NCBI GenBank assembly: GCA_002421565.1
Contig: DIKC01000179.1
Span: 1 to 11,261, forward strand
DNA length: 11,261 bases
Source of the DNA: Desulfobulbaceae bacterium UBA5628
GTDB lineage: Bacteria > Desulfobacterota > Desulfobulbia > Desulfobulbales > Desulfurivibrionaceae
Reading direction: 5' to 3'
Below, piece after piece: positions 1 through 5,747 of the stretch (positions are counted from its first letter, which is position 1; each line of letters begins with the position of its first letter). A program made the translations under genes and the position numbers. Under the pieces are notes generated by a model. That model had not been told where the DNA came from. It saw only the letters and a list, made by a program, of their open reading frames with translations, and ran no database searches.

Positions 1-473
1 CCGACGAGGTCCGCAATCTGGCCCACCGGGCCGGAACCGCGGCCAAGGACATCGCCGAACTGCTGGAGGCCACGGTCAAGCGGGTCAGCCAGAGCTCCCA
101 CGCCCTCAAAAACGTCAATGCCGATTTCGAAGGGATCATTGAAAGCGCCACCGCCATCGGCGACAAAAATCACGCCATCACCCAGGCCAGCGAAGGTTTT
201 GTCCACCAGATCGGCCAGGTCAACGAGGCCACCACCCTGGCCAGCGACTCCACCCAGCGGATCGCCTCCTGCGCCGAAGAGACCGCCGCCGCCTCGGAGC
301 AGCTCACCGCCCAGGCCGAGGAATTGCGCGAAATGGTGATCGAACTGGTGCGGGCGGTGGAGGGCGAGCAGGCCGCCGGCCGCCTGGCCAACCAGCAAAC
401 AGAGACGACCATCGACGATAATCGCCGATCCGGAATTACCTGGGGCGAACCCGCCCTTATCCAGGGAGAATGA
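1..473 (+). CDS. Methyl-accepting chemotaxis protein, C-terminal fragment (5' end outside window)
   Basis: Only the last 156 codons are visible, read in the frame starting at base 3 and ending with TGA at 471-473. The fragment opens with DEVRNLAHRAGTAAKDI, the conserved stretch just after the signalling hairpin tip of chemoreceptors (family pattern 'VAdEVRkLAerS..AakeI'). It continues as a long Ala/Glu/Gln-rich heptad helix (for example AEETAAASEQLTAQAEELRE), the returning arm of the cytoplasmic four-helix bundle that couples ligand sensing to CheA/CheW. The tail, about 30 residues from VEGEQAAGR to IQGE, is polar and probably disordered. It lacks the NWETF-type pentapeptide that tethers CheR/CheB in some receptors. 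The sensor domain and membrane segments lie upstream, so the ligand cannot be inferred. A 131-base intergenic stretch separates it from the next gene, so co-transcription is uncertain. Confidence 0.9.
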   Translation, partial: DEVRNLAHRAGTAAKDIAELLEATVKRVSQSSHALKNVNADFEGIIESATAIGDKNHAITQASEGFVHQIGQVNEATTLASDSTQRIASCAEETAAASEQLTAQAEELREMVIELVRAVEGEQAAGRLANQQTETTIDDNRRSGITWGEPALIQGE

Positions 474-604
474 AACCACTAAACCGTTTTTTTATCTTTT
501 CTTAATCTCTCACTAATATCCAGGCGTTACAGCTAAGATAAAATTCCATTACTTAAAGCGACCGCCCACTGACAAAAACAATTTAACCGGAAAAGGAAAA
601 AATC

Positions 605-838
605 ATGATCTGCCTCCACTTGCGTACCCATTCCCCAGCCACGACCAACTGGTCGGTGGCAACCTGCGCCGCCCACCAATCTCTCTATGTTCCCAGCCTG
701 GAAGAACAGGGCTGCTACTGCCGCTCCGCCAACCATCGGGAATGCCCGATTCTTCATCGGCCGAAAATGAGCAACGCTCCCTTGAAATGGGTGGAGCATG
801 GTCGTTGTTCCCTGTTTCCCATCATGCAGGCGGCCTGA
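605..838 (+). CDS. Small Cys-rich protein with a CxC-x7-CP motif, next to a c-di-GMP gene
   Basis: This 77-residue ORF has a convincing ribosome site (AAGGA at 593-597, seven bases before ATG 605). Cysteines are at 3, 21, 37, 39, 47 and 68. The core, YVPSLEEQG (28-36) followed by CYCRSANHRECP (37-48), resembles a pattern I recall from small proteins of anaerobic deltaproteobacteria ('Y.PS..E...YC....H..CP'). That recollection was not checked by a search. C3, C21, C39 and C47 would suit a metal or Fe-S site, but no ligand is established. There is no signal peptide or membrane segment. It ends five bases before the preferred start of the EAL-CBS-GGDEF gene, so the two are probably co-transcribed and translationally coupled. 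The 131 bases upstream are AT-rich with a possible -10 box (TAATAT, 514-519) but no convincing -35. The main alternative is a chance ORF within a longer downstream gene starting at 742; the ribosome site and the Cys pattern argue against that. Confidence 0.68.
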   Translation: MICLHLRTHSPATTNWSVATCAAHQSLYVPSLEEQGCYCRSANHRECPILHRPKMSNAPLKWVEHGRCSLFPIMQAA

Positions 839-843
839 AGACG

Positions 844-2742
844 ATGATTACGGCCCCGGTCATCTATCTGGAAAAGCGCTCGCGCCATTCCGGCGACCAG
901 AAATTAAACCGGACATGGCAAAACGCCTTGGAAACCCTGGACTTCGCTCTCCAGCCCATCGTCAACATCCATACCGGGATGTGCGAAGGGTGCGAGGCCC
1001 TGCTCCGTCACCACCAGGAAGCCGGTTTTGCCTCGATCCAGGCGGTGTTCAACCAGGCCCAGACCGACCACCTGCTGGCCGAAGTGGAGCTGGCCTTGCG
1101 GGCCAAGGCTATTCACAAGTTCATGGAAATTCCCTTCCACCACCGGCTCAAGCTCTTTTACAACATCGACAACCGGCTACTTTCCTCGGACAACGCCGCC
1201 AGCCATCTCGGGCTGGCCGATTTCGTCCAGCGTTTCGGGCTTTATCCCGGCTCGTTCGTTTATGAAATCTCCGAACGGCATGAAAGCAACATGGATATTC
1301 TCAACGATTTTCACGGTCTGGAGGGGATCAAGGGCGTACTCAAAAACTTCCGCCGGGAGATGTTCAAGTTCGCCATCGATGATTTCGGCACCGGCCTTTC
1401 CGGCCTCCAATTGCTCTACCATTCCGAGCCGGACTACATGAAAATCGACCGCTTCTTCATCGATGGCCTGGCCGCCAGCCGCCGTAAAAAGCTCTTTGTC
1501 GCCTCCACCGTCAAGATGGCCCGCACCCTGGGCAACAGCGTCATTGCCGAGGGGCTGGAAAGCAGCGATGATTTCTACGCCTGCGACCAGGTGGGCTGCG
1601 ATTATGTCCAGGGCTACCTGATCCAGCGCCCCACCTTGAATGCCGGCGAAATCCGCCAGACCTACGAAATGGTGGCCGAACTCCGCCGCCGCGACCGCCG
1701 CGACCCCGGTCACGACCAGCACCTGATCCGCGATCAGATCGAACGTTTGAAGGCGATCCCCCTTTACGGCCGCAAGGGAGAATTGACCAGCATGGATACG
1801 GTGTTCGAGGCCTTTCGCCAGGAAAAAAGCAACTCCCTTTTTCCGGTGGTCGATCACAACCATGAACCGGTGGGAGTGATCCGGGAAAAGGACTTGAAGG
1901 AGTATGTCTATTCCCCCTTCGGCAAGGATATTCTCCGCAACCGGGCGGCGCTCTCCTGCCATTTCACCCAGTTCATCAGCCGGATGCCGGTCACCGAAAT
2001 CCGTACCAGGGTGGAAAACATTCTGGAGATATTCGCCCTTAATCCCGAGGCGGAAGGGACTTTGGTTACCGACAACGGCCGCTACCAGGGCTTTCTCAGC
2101 GCCAACGCCCTGCTCAAGCTGCTGTCGGAAAAGAACCTGGAAGAGGCCCGGGACCAAAACCCGCTCACCCGCTTGCCGGGCAACTACCTGATCAGCCGCT
2201 TCATTTCCGAGGGGCTCCGCGACCAAGCTAACGAATATGTTTACGCCTACTTTGATTTTGACAATTTCAAGCCCTTCAACGACAAATACGGTCTCCGCAA
2301 CGGCGACCGGGCGATCCTGATGTTCGCCGACATCCTGCGGGAAACAGGCAACACCGTCCGCTGTTTCATCGGCCATGTGGGCGGCGACGATTTTTTCGCC
2401 GGCTTCAAGCTGGAAGCGTGGGAACGGGAGCTGGGGGCCAGCCAGGTCGAAGATATCGTCCGTCAACTCTGCCGCCGTTTTGCTTCGGACGCAACCAGCA
2501 TTTACAATCACGTCGACCGCAAAAACGGTTTCATCACCGCCCCCGACCGGGAAGGCAATCCCAAAAAATTCCCCCTCCTGACGGTGAGCGCCGCCCTTCT
2601 GCACCTGCCCACCGACGACCGGCCCTACGCCCTGGAAGAGATATTCACCATCCTGGCCGAATTAAAAAAGCAAGCCAAGCACGCCCCGGACAAATTCGCC
2701 GCCCTCACCCTCAACGACCGCCCGGCCCGCGCCGCCGCCTGA
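844..2742 (+). CDS. EAL-CBS-GGDEF cyclic-di-GMP turnover protein
   Basis: A soluble 632-residue protein with no membrane segments. Residues about 30-285 form an EAL phosphodiesterase domain that hydrolyses c-di-GMP. The expected active-site residues are visible: EAL at 51-53, N107, E141, the DDFG motif at 179-182, K200, E236 in AEGLE, and Q256. A CBS pair follows at about 305-430 (FPVVDHNHEPVGVIREKDL, then TLVTDNGRYQGFLSANALL), a likely nucleotide-sensing hinge. The C-terminal part, about 440-620, is a GGDEF diguanylate cyclase domain containing FDFDNFKPFNDKYG and the signature GGDDF at 513-517. The fourth signature position is Asp instead of Glu, so cyclase activity is uncertain, although the domain otherwise looks intact. 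I chose ATG 844 because the in-frame ATG at 742 would add 34 residues lying entirely over the Cys-rich ORF and before the domain starts. Transcription ends at the hairpin just downstream. Confidence 0.93.
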   Translation: MITAPVIYLEKRSRHSGDQKLNRTWQNALETLDFALQPIVNIHTGMCEGCEALLRHHQEAGFASIQAVFNQAQTDHLLAEVELALRAKAIHKFMEIPFHHRLKLFYNIDNRLLSSDNAASHLGLADFVQRFGLYPGSFVYEISERHESNMDILNDFHGLEGIKGVLKNFRREMFKFAIDDFGTGLSGLQLLYHSEPDYMKIDRFFIDGLAASRRKKLFVASTVKMARTLGNSVIAEGLESSDDFYACDQVGCDYVQGYLIQRPTLNAGEIRQTYEMVAELRRRDRRDPGHDQHLIRDQIERLKAIPLYGRKGELTSMDTVFEAFRQEKSNSLFPVVDHNHEPVGVIREKDLKEYVYSPFGKDILRNRAALSCHFTQFISRMPVTEIRTRVENILEIFALNPEAEGTLVTDNGRYQGFLSANALLKLLSEKNLEEARDQNPLTRLPGNYLISRFISEGLRDQANEYVYAYFDFDNFKPFNDKYGLRNGDRAILMFADILRETGNTVRCFIGHVGGDDFFAGFKLEAWERELGASQVEDIVRQLCRRFASDATSIYNHVDRKNGFITAPDREGNPKKFPLLTVSAALLHLPTDDRPYALEEIFTILAELKKQAKHAPDKFAALTLNDRPARAAA

Positions 2743-2761
2743 AAAAACACCCCATCTTCCG

Positions 2762-2806
2762 GCATAGCTCAGGGACACTCCGTCCCTGATTTATGCGATC
2801 TTTTTT
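2762..2806 (+). terminator. Rho-independent terminator of the EAL-CBS-GGDEF gene
   Basis: A 15-pair stem (2762-2776 with 2782-2796) encloses a five-base loop (ACTCC). One position is a G-T wobble and one is a C-T mismatch; the rest pair. The inner half is GC-rich (TCAGGGAC/GTCCCTGA). A run of six T follows at 2801-2806. It starts 19 bases after the stop codon of the upstream gene and separates it from the toxin-antitoxin cassette. Confidence 0.88.
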
Positions 2807-2816
2807 CTTGAGTTTT

Positions 2817-2862
2817 TCATGACGGATTATTACCCTTTCATGAACATGACCTCGCACATGAC
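2817..2862 (+). promoter_or_regulatory. Candidate operator of the toxin-antitoxin operon (repeated CATGA boxes)
   Basis: Four CATGA units lie in the 60 bases before the antitoxin start, beginning at 2818, 2839, 2845 and 2857. Two belong to TCATGA palindromes at 2817-2822 and 2838-2843, spaced 21 bases (two helical turns). The other two form a 7-base direct repeat, ACATGAC, at 2844-2850 and 2856-2862. Ribbon-helix-helix antitoxins usually repress their own operon through short palindromes of this kind, so these are the natural operator candidates. A weak promoter-like TTGAGT at 2808-2813 has no clear -10 partner. Binding is inferred, not shown. Confidence 0.5.
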
Positions 2863-2877
2863 GACAAGGAGGCAACA

Positions 2878-3150
2878 ATGGCGAATCTGCAAGTGAAAGG
2901 GATCGACGATAGTCTGTACGAACAACTGAAAAGACTGGCAACGGCTGAAAACAGATCGGTAAGCCAGGAGATCATCTTTTTGGTCAAAGCGCACCTTTCT
3001 TTACAGAAAACATTACGCTCCACACCTTCTCCGGCCGAGGTGCTGCTGCAACTCTCCGGCTCCTGGGAAGACCCCCGGCCGGCCGGCGAAATTACCGCCG
3101 AAATCAGAAATGCCCGCAAAAACAGCCGGCGGCTGGCCGGAGGATTGTGA
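2878..3150 (+). CDS. Ribbon-helix-helix (FitA/VapB-like) antitoxin
   Basis: A 90-residue protein with a textbook ribosome site (AAGGAGG at 2866-2872, five bases before the ATG). The N-terminal 40 residues read ANLQVKGIDDSLYEQLKRLA then AENRSVSQEIIFLV. This matches the FitA/VapB ribbon-helix-helix pattern: a short DNA-contacting strand (LQVKGI), then two helices joined by the ENRSVSQEI turn. The C-terminal half (WEDPRP, then GEITAEIRNAR at about 72-82) is the kind of flexible tail plus helix with which such antitoxins block the PIN toxin active site. Its stop codon overlaps the toxin ATG by one base (TGATG), the usual arrangement that sets antitoxin above toxin. It should also repress its own operon through the CATGA boxes just upstream. 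The assignment to class is strong; the subgroup name is less certain. Confidence 0.88.
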   Translation: MANLQVKGIDDSLYEQLKRLATAENRSVSQEIIFLVKAHLSLQKTLRSTPSPAEVLLQLSGSWEDPRPAGEITAEIRNARKNSRRLAGGL

Positions 3151-3542
3151 TGTTCCTCCTTGACACCGACACGGTGATCTATGCGCTGAAGGGAGAGGCC
3201 ACGGTGGCGGCCAGTCTCCACCTTCATCTGCATGACCCCATGTATCTCAGCACCATCACCATGATGGAACTCTACTATGGCGCCTACAAGTCGCAACATG
3301 TCGATGCGAATCTGGCCAAGCTTAAAACCATCGAAGGTTCCTTTACCCTCTTGCCTCCCGGCCCTGAAACGGTTGAAATTTTTGGAAAAATGAAGGCAAC
3401 CCTGGAGCTGCAAGGCGCCCGACTTGCCGACTTGGACCTGATAATCGCCGCCACCGCGCTCACCCACAATCTCACCCTGGTCAGCAACAATCAGAGGCAT
3501 TTCAGCAGAATACCGGGCTTGAAGCTGGCGAATTGGGCGTGA
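3150..3542 (+). CDS. PIN-domain ribonuclease toxin (VapC/FitB-like)
   Basis: A 130-residue single-domain PIN protein, normal length for the family. The acidic residues that bind Mg2+ are in place: D5 in FLLDTDTVIY, E40 in TMMELYYG, and D94/D96 in RLADLDLIIAATAL. The final conserved stretch LVSNNQRHFSRIPGL (110-124) carries the usual Asn-x-x-x-Phe signature. Toxins of this type cleave RNA, often tRNA or rRNA, and halt growth when the antitoxin is degraded. The target here cannot be deduced. ATG 3150 overlaps the antitoxin stop; a GTG at 3147 adds one residue. GGAGG at 3139-3143 serves either start. All catalytic residues are present, so the toxin looks functional. The cassette stands between an upstream terminator and a convergent operon, as expected for a mobile stand-alone module. 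Confidence 0.92.
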   Translation: MFLLDTDTVIYALKGEATVAASLHLHLHDPMYLSTITMMELYYGAYKSQHVDANLAKLKTIEGSFTLLPPGPETVEIFGKMKATLELQGARLADLDLIIAATALTHNLTLVSNNQRHFSRIPGLKLANWA

Positions 3543-3552
3543 AGGAAAAAAC

Positions 3553-3714
3553 ATGACGGTGGCGACCATCACCAGCAAGGGCGAGTCTTTGCTCCAGACG
3601 CCGATCAGTCGGGTGGACGATCTTTTCGGCCGGATTCACCAGCCCGGTCGCACAACGCTTTCAGCGGCTACACCTGATCCCGGCGGACGTGGAAGGCGAG
3701 GGTGGCGGCGGTGA
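3553..3714 (+). pseudogene. Remnant of an AbrB/SpoVT-type antitoxin gene (internal deletion, lost 3' end)
   Basis: Ten bases after the toxin stop, an ATG preceded by AAGGA opens a 53-codon frame. Its first ten residues, MTVATITSKG, match the start of swapped-hairpin AbrB antitoxins, which normally continue as Q-x-T-I-P-K. Instead the frame jumps to SLLQTPISRVDDLFGRIHQP and GRTTLS, which resembles the C-terminal toxin-binding tail of the same family ('..eLfG.lh.pgrk..S.eeM'). About 30 codons covering the rest of the DNA-binding fold appear to be missing, in frame. Similarity ends at S37 (base 3663), four bases before the stop of the convergent membrane-protein gene; the rest is GC-rich and unrelated (PGGRGRRGWRR). 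The reading as a decayed second toxin-antitoxin gene is inference from family patterns held in memory. A tiny functional ORF is possible but less likely. Confidence 0.6.
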
Positions 3715-4708
3715 CCCGGCTGAGGCCGAAGTGGAGGAAAAGGGCGAGCCAGAGCCCCTGCAAGAGGAGGAGCAACCCCGGCTGCCAGAGAACGGCGAGG
3801 CCTACGGTCAGATCGACCGGCAAGGGCGCGGCCGGGGCCGGCAGTAGCCGGAGCAGGGCCAGGCAGCAGATAATATTGATCAGCCCCAGCCGTTGATAGG
3901 CGGTGAGCTTGCTCTCTCCCCGGAAATCGGCCCGCAGTTGCTCGGAGAGGATGCGCCAGGCCAAGGCGAAGATCGCGGTCAGGCCAAAGGCGGCGGCGAA
4001 CCGCCCTTCCAGGAAGAGATAAATCCCGGCCAGCCCCATCCCGCCGTAAAGCAGCGAGGTCAGGGCCTGGATCGGCGCCACCGGCTCGCCGGCCAAGCCG
4101 GAGGCGTAAACGATCTTTTTGGTCTCGCCCTGGTAGGCGCAGGCAAAGGGGGCGAAGAGACGGCGCAGCCGCGGCCCCAGTTGGCTCAGGGGCTTGCCGT
4201 AGCAGCAGCCGAAGCTGAGACAGGCCAGCCGGCCCACCCCTTCCCCCAGGATATAGGCAACAGCCAGGGCGGCCAGCACCGGCATCATTCCGATCCCGGT
4301 TCCGAACCCGCGCTCAAAAAGCCAAACCACCGGCGGGGTCAGATAAAGCCCCACCGCCGCTCCGCCGGCCACGGTGAAGGTATTTTTCTTGCCTTCCACC
4401 ACTCTGGCCACCACCCCCGAGGCGATCACCGCCGCCCCCCCGATCGCCGACACCAGGGCCAGGCCCCGCCAGAGCGGCATCCCGACCGCGGCCAGGAGCA
4501 GCAGAAAAATGCTTACCCCCAGCATAATGGCGGCGGCGGTGAGCAGACCGTAAAAGGTCAGGTTGCGGCCCTGCCAGCCGCTTCCCTCCCTGGCCACCGG
4601 GATGGCGGCCATGATCTGCCACCGTTCCCCCGGTAGCCGCCGGGCCAGCCAGAGGACGAGAGGGAAATAAACCAGGGCCAGCCCCAAGACAAAGCTCGAA
4701 TTCGCCAT
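3668..4708 (-). CDS. Lgt-like polytopic membrane protein (prolipoprotein diacylglyceryl transferase family)
   Basis: A 346-residue integral membrane protein with about eight hydrophobic segments, the first near residues 5-23. It shows Lgt-family landmarks: FYGLL at 52-56, a GG loop at 115-116, GEGVGR (155-160) with the family arginine R160, EPVAPIQ at 208-214, and SEQLRADFRG at 255-264. Lgt attaches diacylglycerol from phosphatidylglycerol to the Cys of lipoprotein precursors. Two features suggest this is not the housekeeping enzyme. The family's catalytic HGGL histidine is replaced (VAGGAAVG), and the GRxxN region reads GRLACLSFGCCYGKP with three cysteines. It is the last gene of the minus-strand run, 16 bases after the decarboxylase gene, with a good ribosome site (GGGAG). 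A role acting on a lipid made or altered by its neighbours is plausible. The alternative is a divergent membrane protein of unknown activity. No clear terminator was found in the 125 bases beyond it. Confidence 0.78.
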   Translation of the reverse strand: MANSSFVLGLALVYFPLVLWLARRLPGERWQIMAAIPVAREGSGWQGRNLTFYGLLTAAAIMLGVSIFLLLLAAVGMPLWRGLALVSAIGGAAVIASGVVARVVEGKKNTFTVAGGAAVGLYLTPPVVWLFERGFGTGIGMMPVLAALAVAYILGEGVGRLACLSFGCCYGKPLSQLGPRLRRLFAPFACAYQGETKKIVYASGLAGEPVAPIQALTSLLYGGMGLAGIYLFLEGRFAAAFGLTAIFALAWRILSEQLRADFRGESKLTAYQRLGLINIICCLALLRLLPAPAAPLPVDLTVGLAVLWQPGLLLLLQGLWLALFLHFGLSRVTAATLAFHVRRDQV

Positions 4709-4724
4709 CTTGCATCTCCCTTTT

Positions 4725-5747
4725 TTATGATTGTTGACTTCCCGCCCGCCAAGCGAGCAGGGAACGGACCCGCACCTCGCTTTCGGTCAGGGTATGGCCG
4801 AAGGCATGGGAAAAACGGCTCGCCACCCCGGCCTGTTGCCGCTGGCCGAGAAGATCGTCGGCAAAACTCACCCGGCCCGGCTCGAAAAAGAGAATATCGG
4901 TGCTGCTGCCGGGACGATAAAGACTCTTGGGCTGGCCCCGGCGGACGAACATCCCGGTCTGGAGCGGCAGGGCCAAGTCGTAGCGGTAATCGCTGTAGCA
5001 CTGAACCACCGCGCCGATCATCAGGGCGGTCACCTCGAACATCGCCACCATTCCCACCCGGCTGCCGCCCTCCACCTCGGTGTCGATGATGGTCACCGTC
5101 CGCCGGTTCCTGGAATAGGGAGTAACCACGGCGGTGATCGCGCCGGGGTTGCAGGAGTGGCAGAGGCCGTCCACCTCGTAAAAGGCCGCCACCACCCCGG
5201 AAACCGGCAGGTGGTTGTAATGGTATTTATCCGGGGTCAGACGGAAAATCGCGTAATCGCCGCCGGCAAACGGCTCGGCCCAGCGGCGGCCGCTTTCATC
5301 GAGGCCGAACAATTCCGCAAAGGAGAAAAACTTGTCCTTGATCCGCAGCGGCGAATCGTCGGCCAGGGAGCCGAGCAGAAGGCGGGCGTCGGCCGGCGAA
5401 ACCACCGCGTCCTCATCTTCAGGCATGGGTCGGCACTGCCAGTAGCGGATTTGCCGCTCGAAGATCCGGCGGGGGGTGGTGAAATATTCCGGCCCGGCCA
5501 GGCATTCGCTCAGATCAAGGCCGCAGCGGGCCAGGAAACCGCGATTGCCAAGCAAGCGCGGGGCCAGGGGAAGATCGAAATTGAGAAAGCCGAGCAGGCT
5601 GGAAAAACGAGGGGTAAGCAGGAGGTTGAAAAGAAAAGGGGCCTGCTCGCGGGCCCGGGAATAGAGAAAATTGACGATCCGATCGGCGAACAACTCCTCG
5701 TCGATGACGGCCCCGCTCTCCCGTTCCACGTATTGGTGCATTTTCAT
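4725..5747 (-). CDS. psd: Phosphatidylserine decarboxylase family protein
   Basis: A 340-residue pyruvoyl-enzyme family member. Known Psd enzymes convert phosphatidylserine to phosphatidylethanolamine after cutting themselves into alpha and beta chains. Visible landmarks: RRIFERQIRYWQCRP (93-107), the VVSPAD motif with D120, DKYHYNHLPVSG (173-184) supplying the self-cleavage histidine, RNRRTVTIIDTE (213-224), MIGAVVQCYSD (243-253) and GSSTDILFFE at 280-289. The last is the self-cleavage site, normally LGST or GGST; here the residue before the presumed pyruvoyl Ser is unusual (G-S-S-T). The protein has a longer N-terminal part than compact Psd. ATG 5747 is the best start because it overlaps the upstream stop as ATGA; a start 11 codons earlier would run further into that gene. 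No phosphatidylserine synthase gene is nearby. Family membership is firm; phosphatidylserine as the substrate is the default, not proven. Confidence 0.88.
   Translation of the reverse strand: MKMHQYVERESGAVIDEELFADRIVNFLYSRAREQAPFLFNLLLTPRFSSLLGFLNFDLPLAPRLLGNRGFLARCGLDLSECLAGPEYFTTPRRIFERQIRYWQCRPMPEDEDAVVSPADARLLLGSLADDSPLRIKDKFFSFAELFGLDESGRRWAEPFAGGDYAIFRLTPDKYHYNHLPVSGVVAAFYEVDGLCHSCNPGAITAVVTPYSRNRRTVTIIDTEVEGGSRVGMVAMFEVTALMIGAVVQCYSDYRYDLALPLQTGMFVRRGQPKSLYRPGSSTDILFFEPGRVSFADDLLGQRQQAGVASRFSHAFGHTLTESEVRVRSLLAWRAGSQQS

Noticed and set aside
474..604. A promoter or terminator in the AT-rich gap after the chemotaxis gene
   Set aside because: TAATAT at 514-519 could be a -10 box, but the matching -35 is poor. 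No stable hairpin precedes the T-run at 487-493, so I do not call either as a feature.
742..843. Upstream ATG 742 as the start of the EAL-CBS-GGDEF protein
   Set aside because: The 34 extra residues overlap the Cys-rich ORF in another frame, have only a weak ribosome site and precede the EAL domain. ATG 844 follows the small ORF stop by five bases. Not fully excluded.
1177..2604. A 475-codon open frame on the minus strand, opposite the EAL-CBS-GGDEF gene
   Set aside because: The plus strand encodes three clear domains here; the reverse frame is a composition shadow without recognisable motifs.
3543..3667. A bidirectional terminator between the toxin and the convergent Lgt-like gene
   Set aside because: No stem of convincing length with an adjacent T-run was found on either strand; the stretch is explained better by the AbrB-type remnant.
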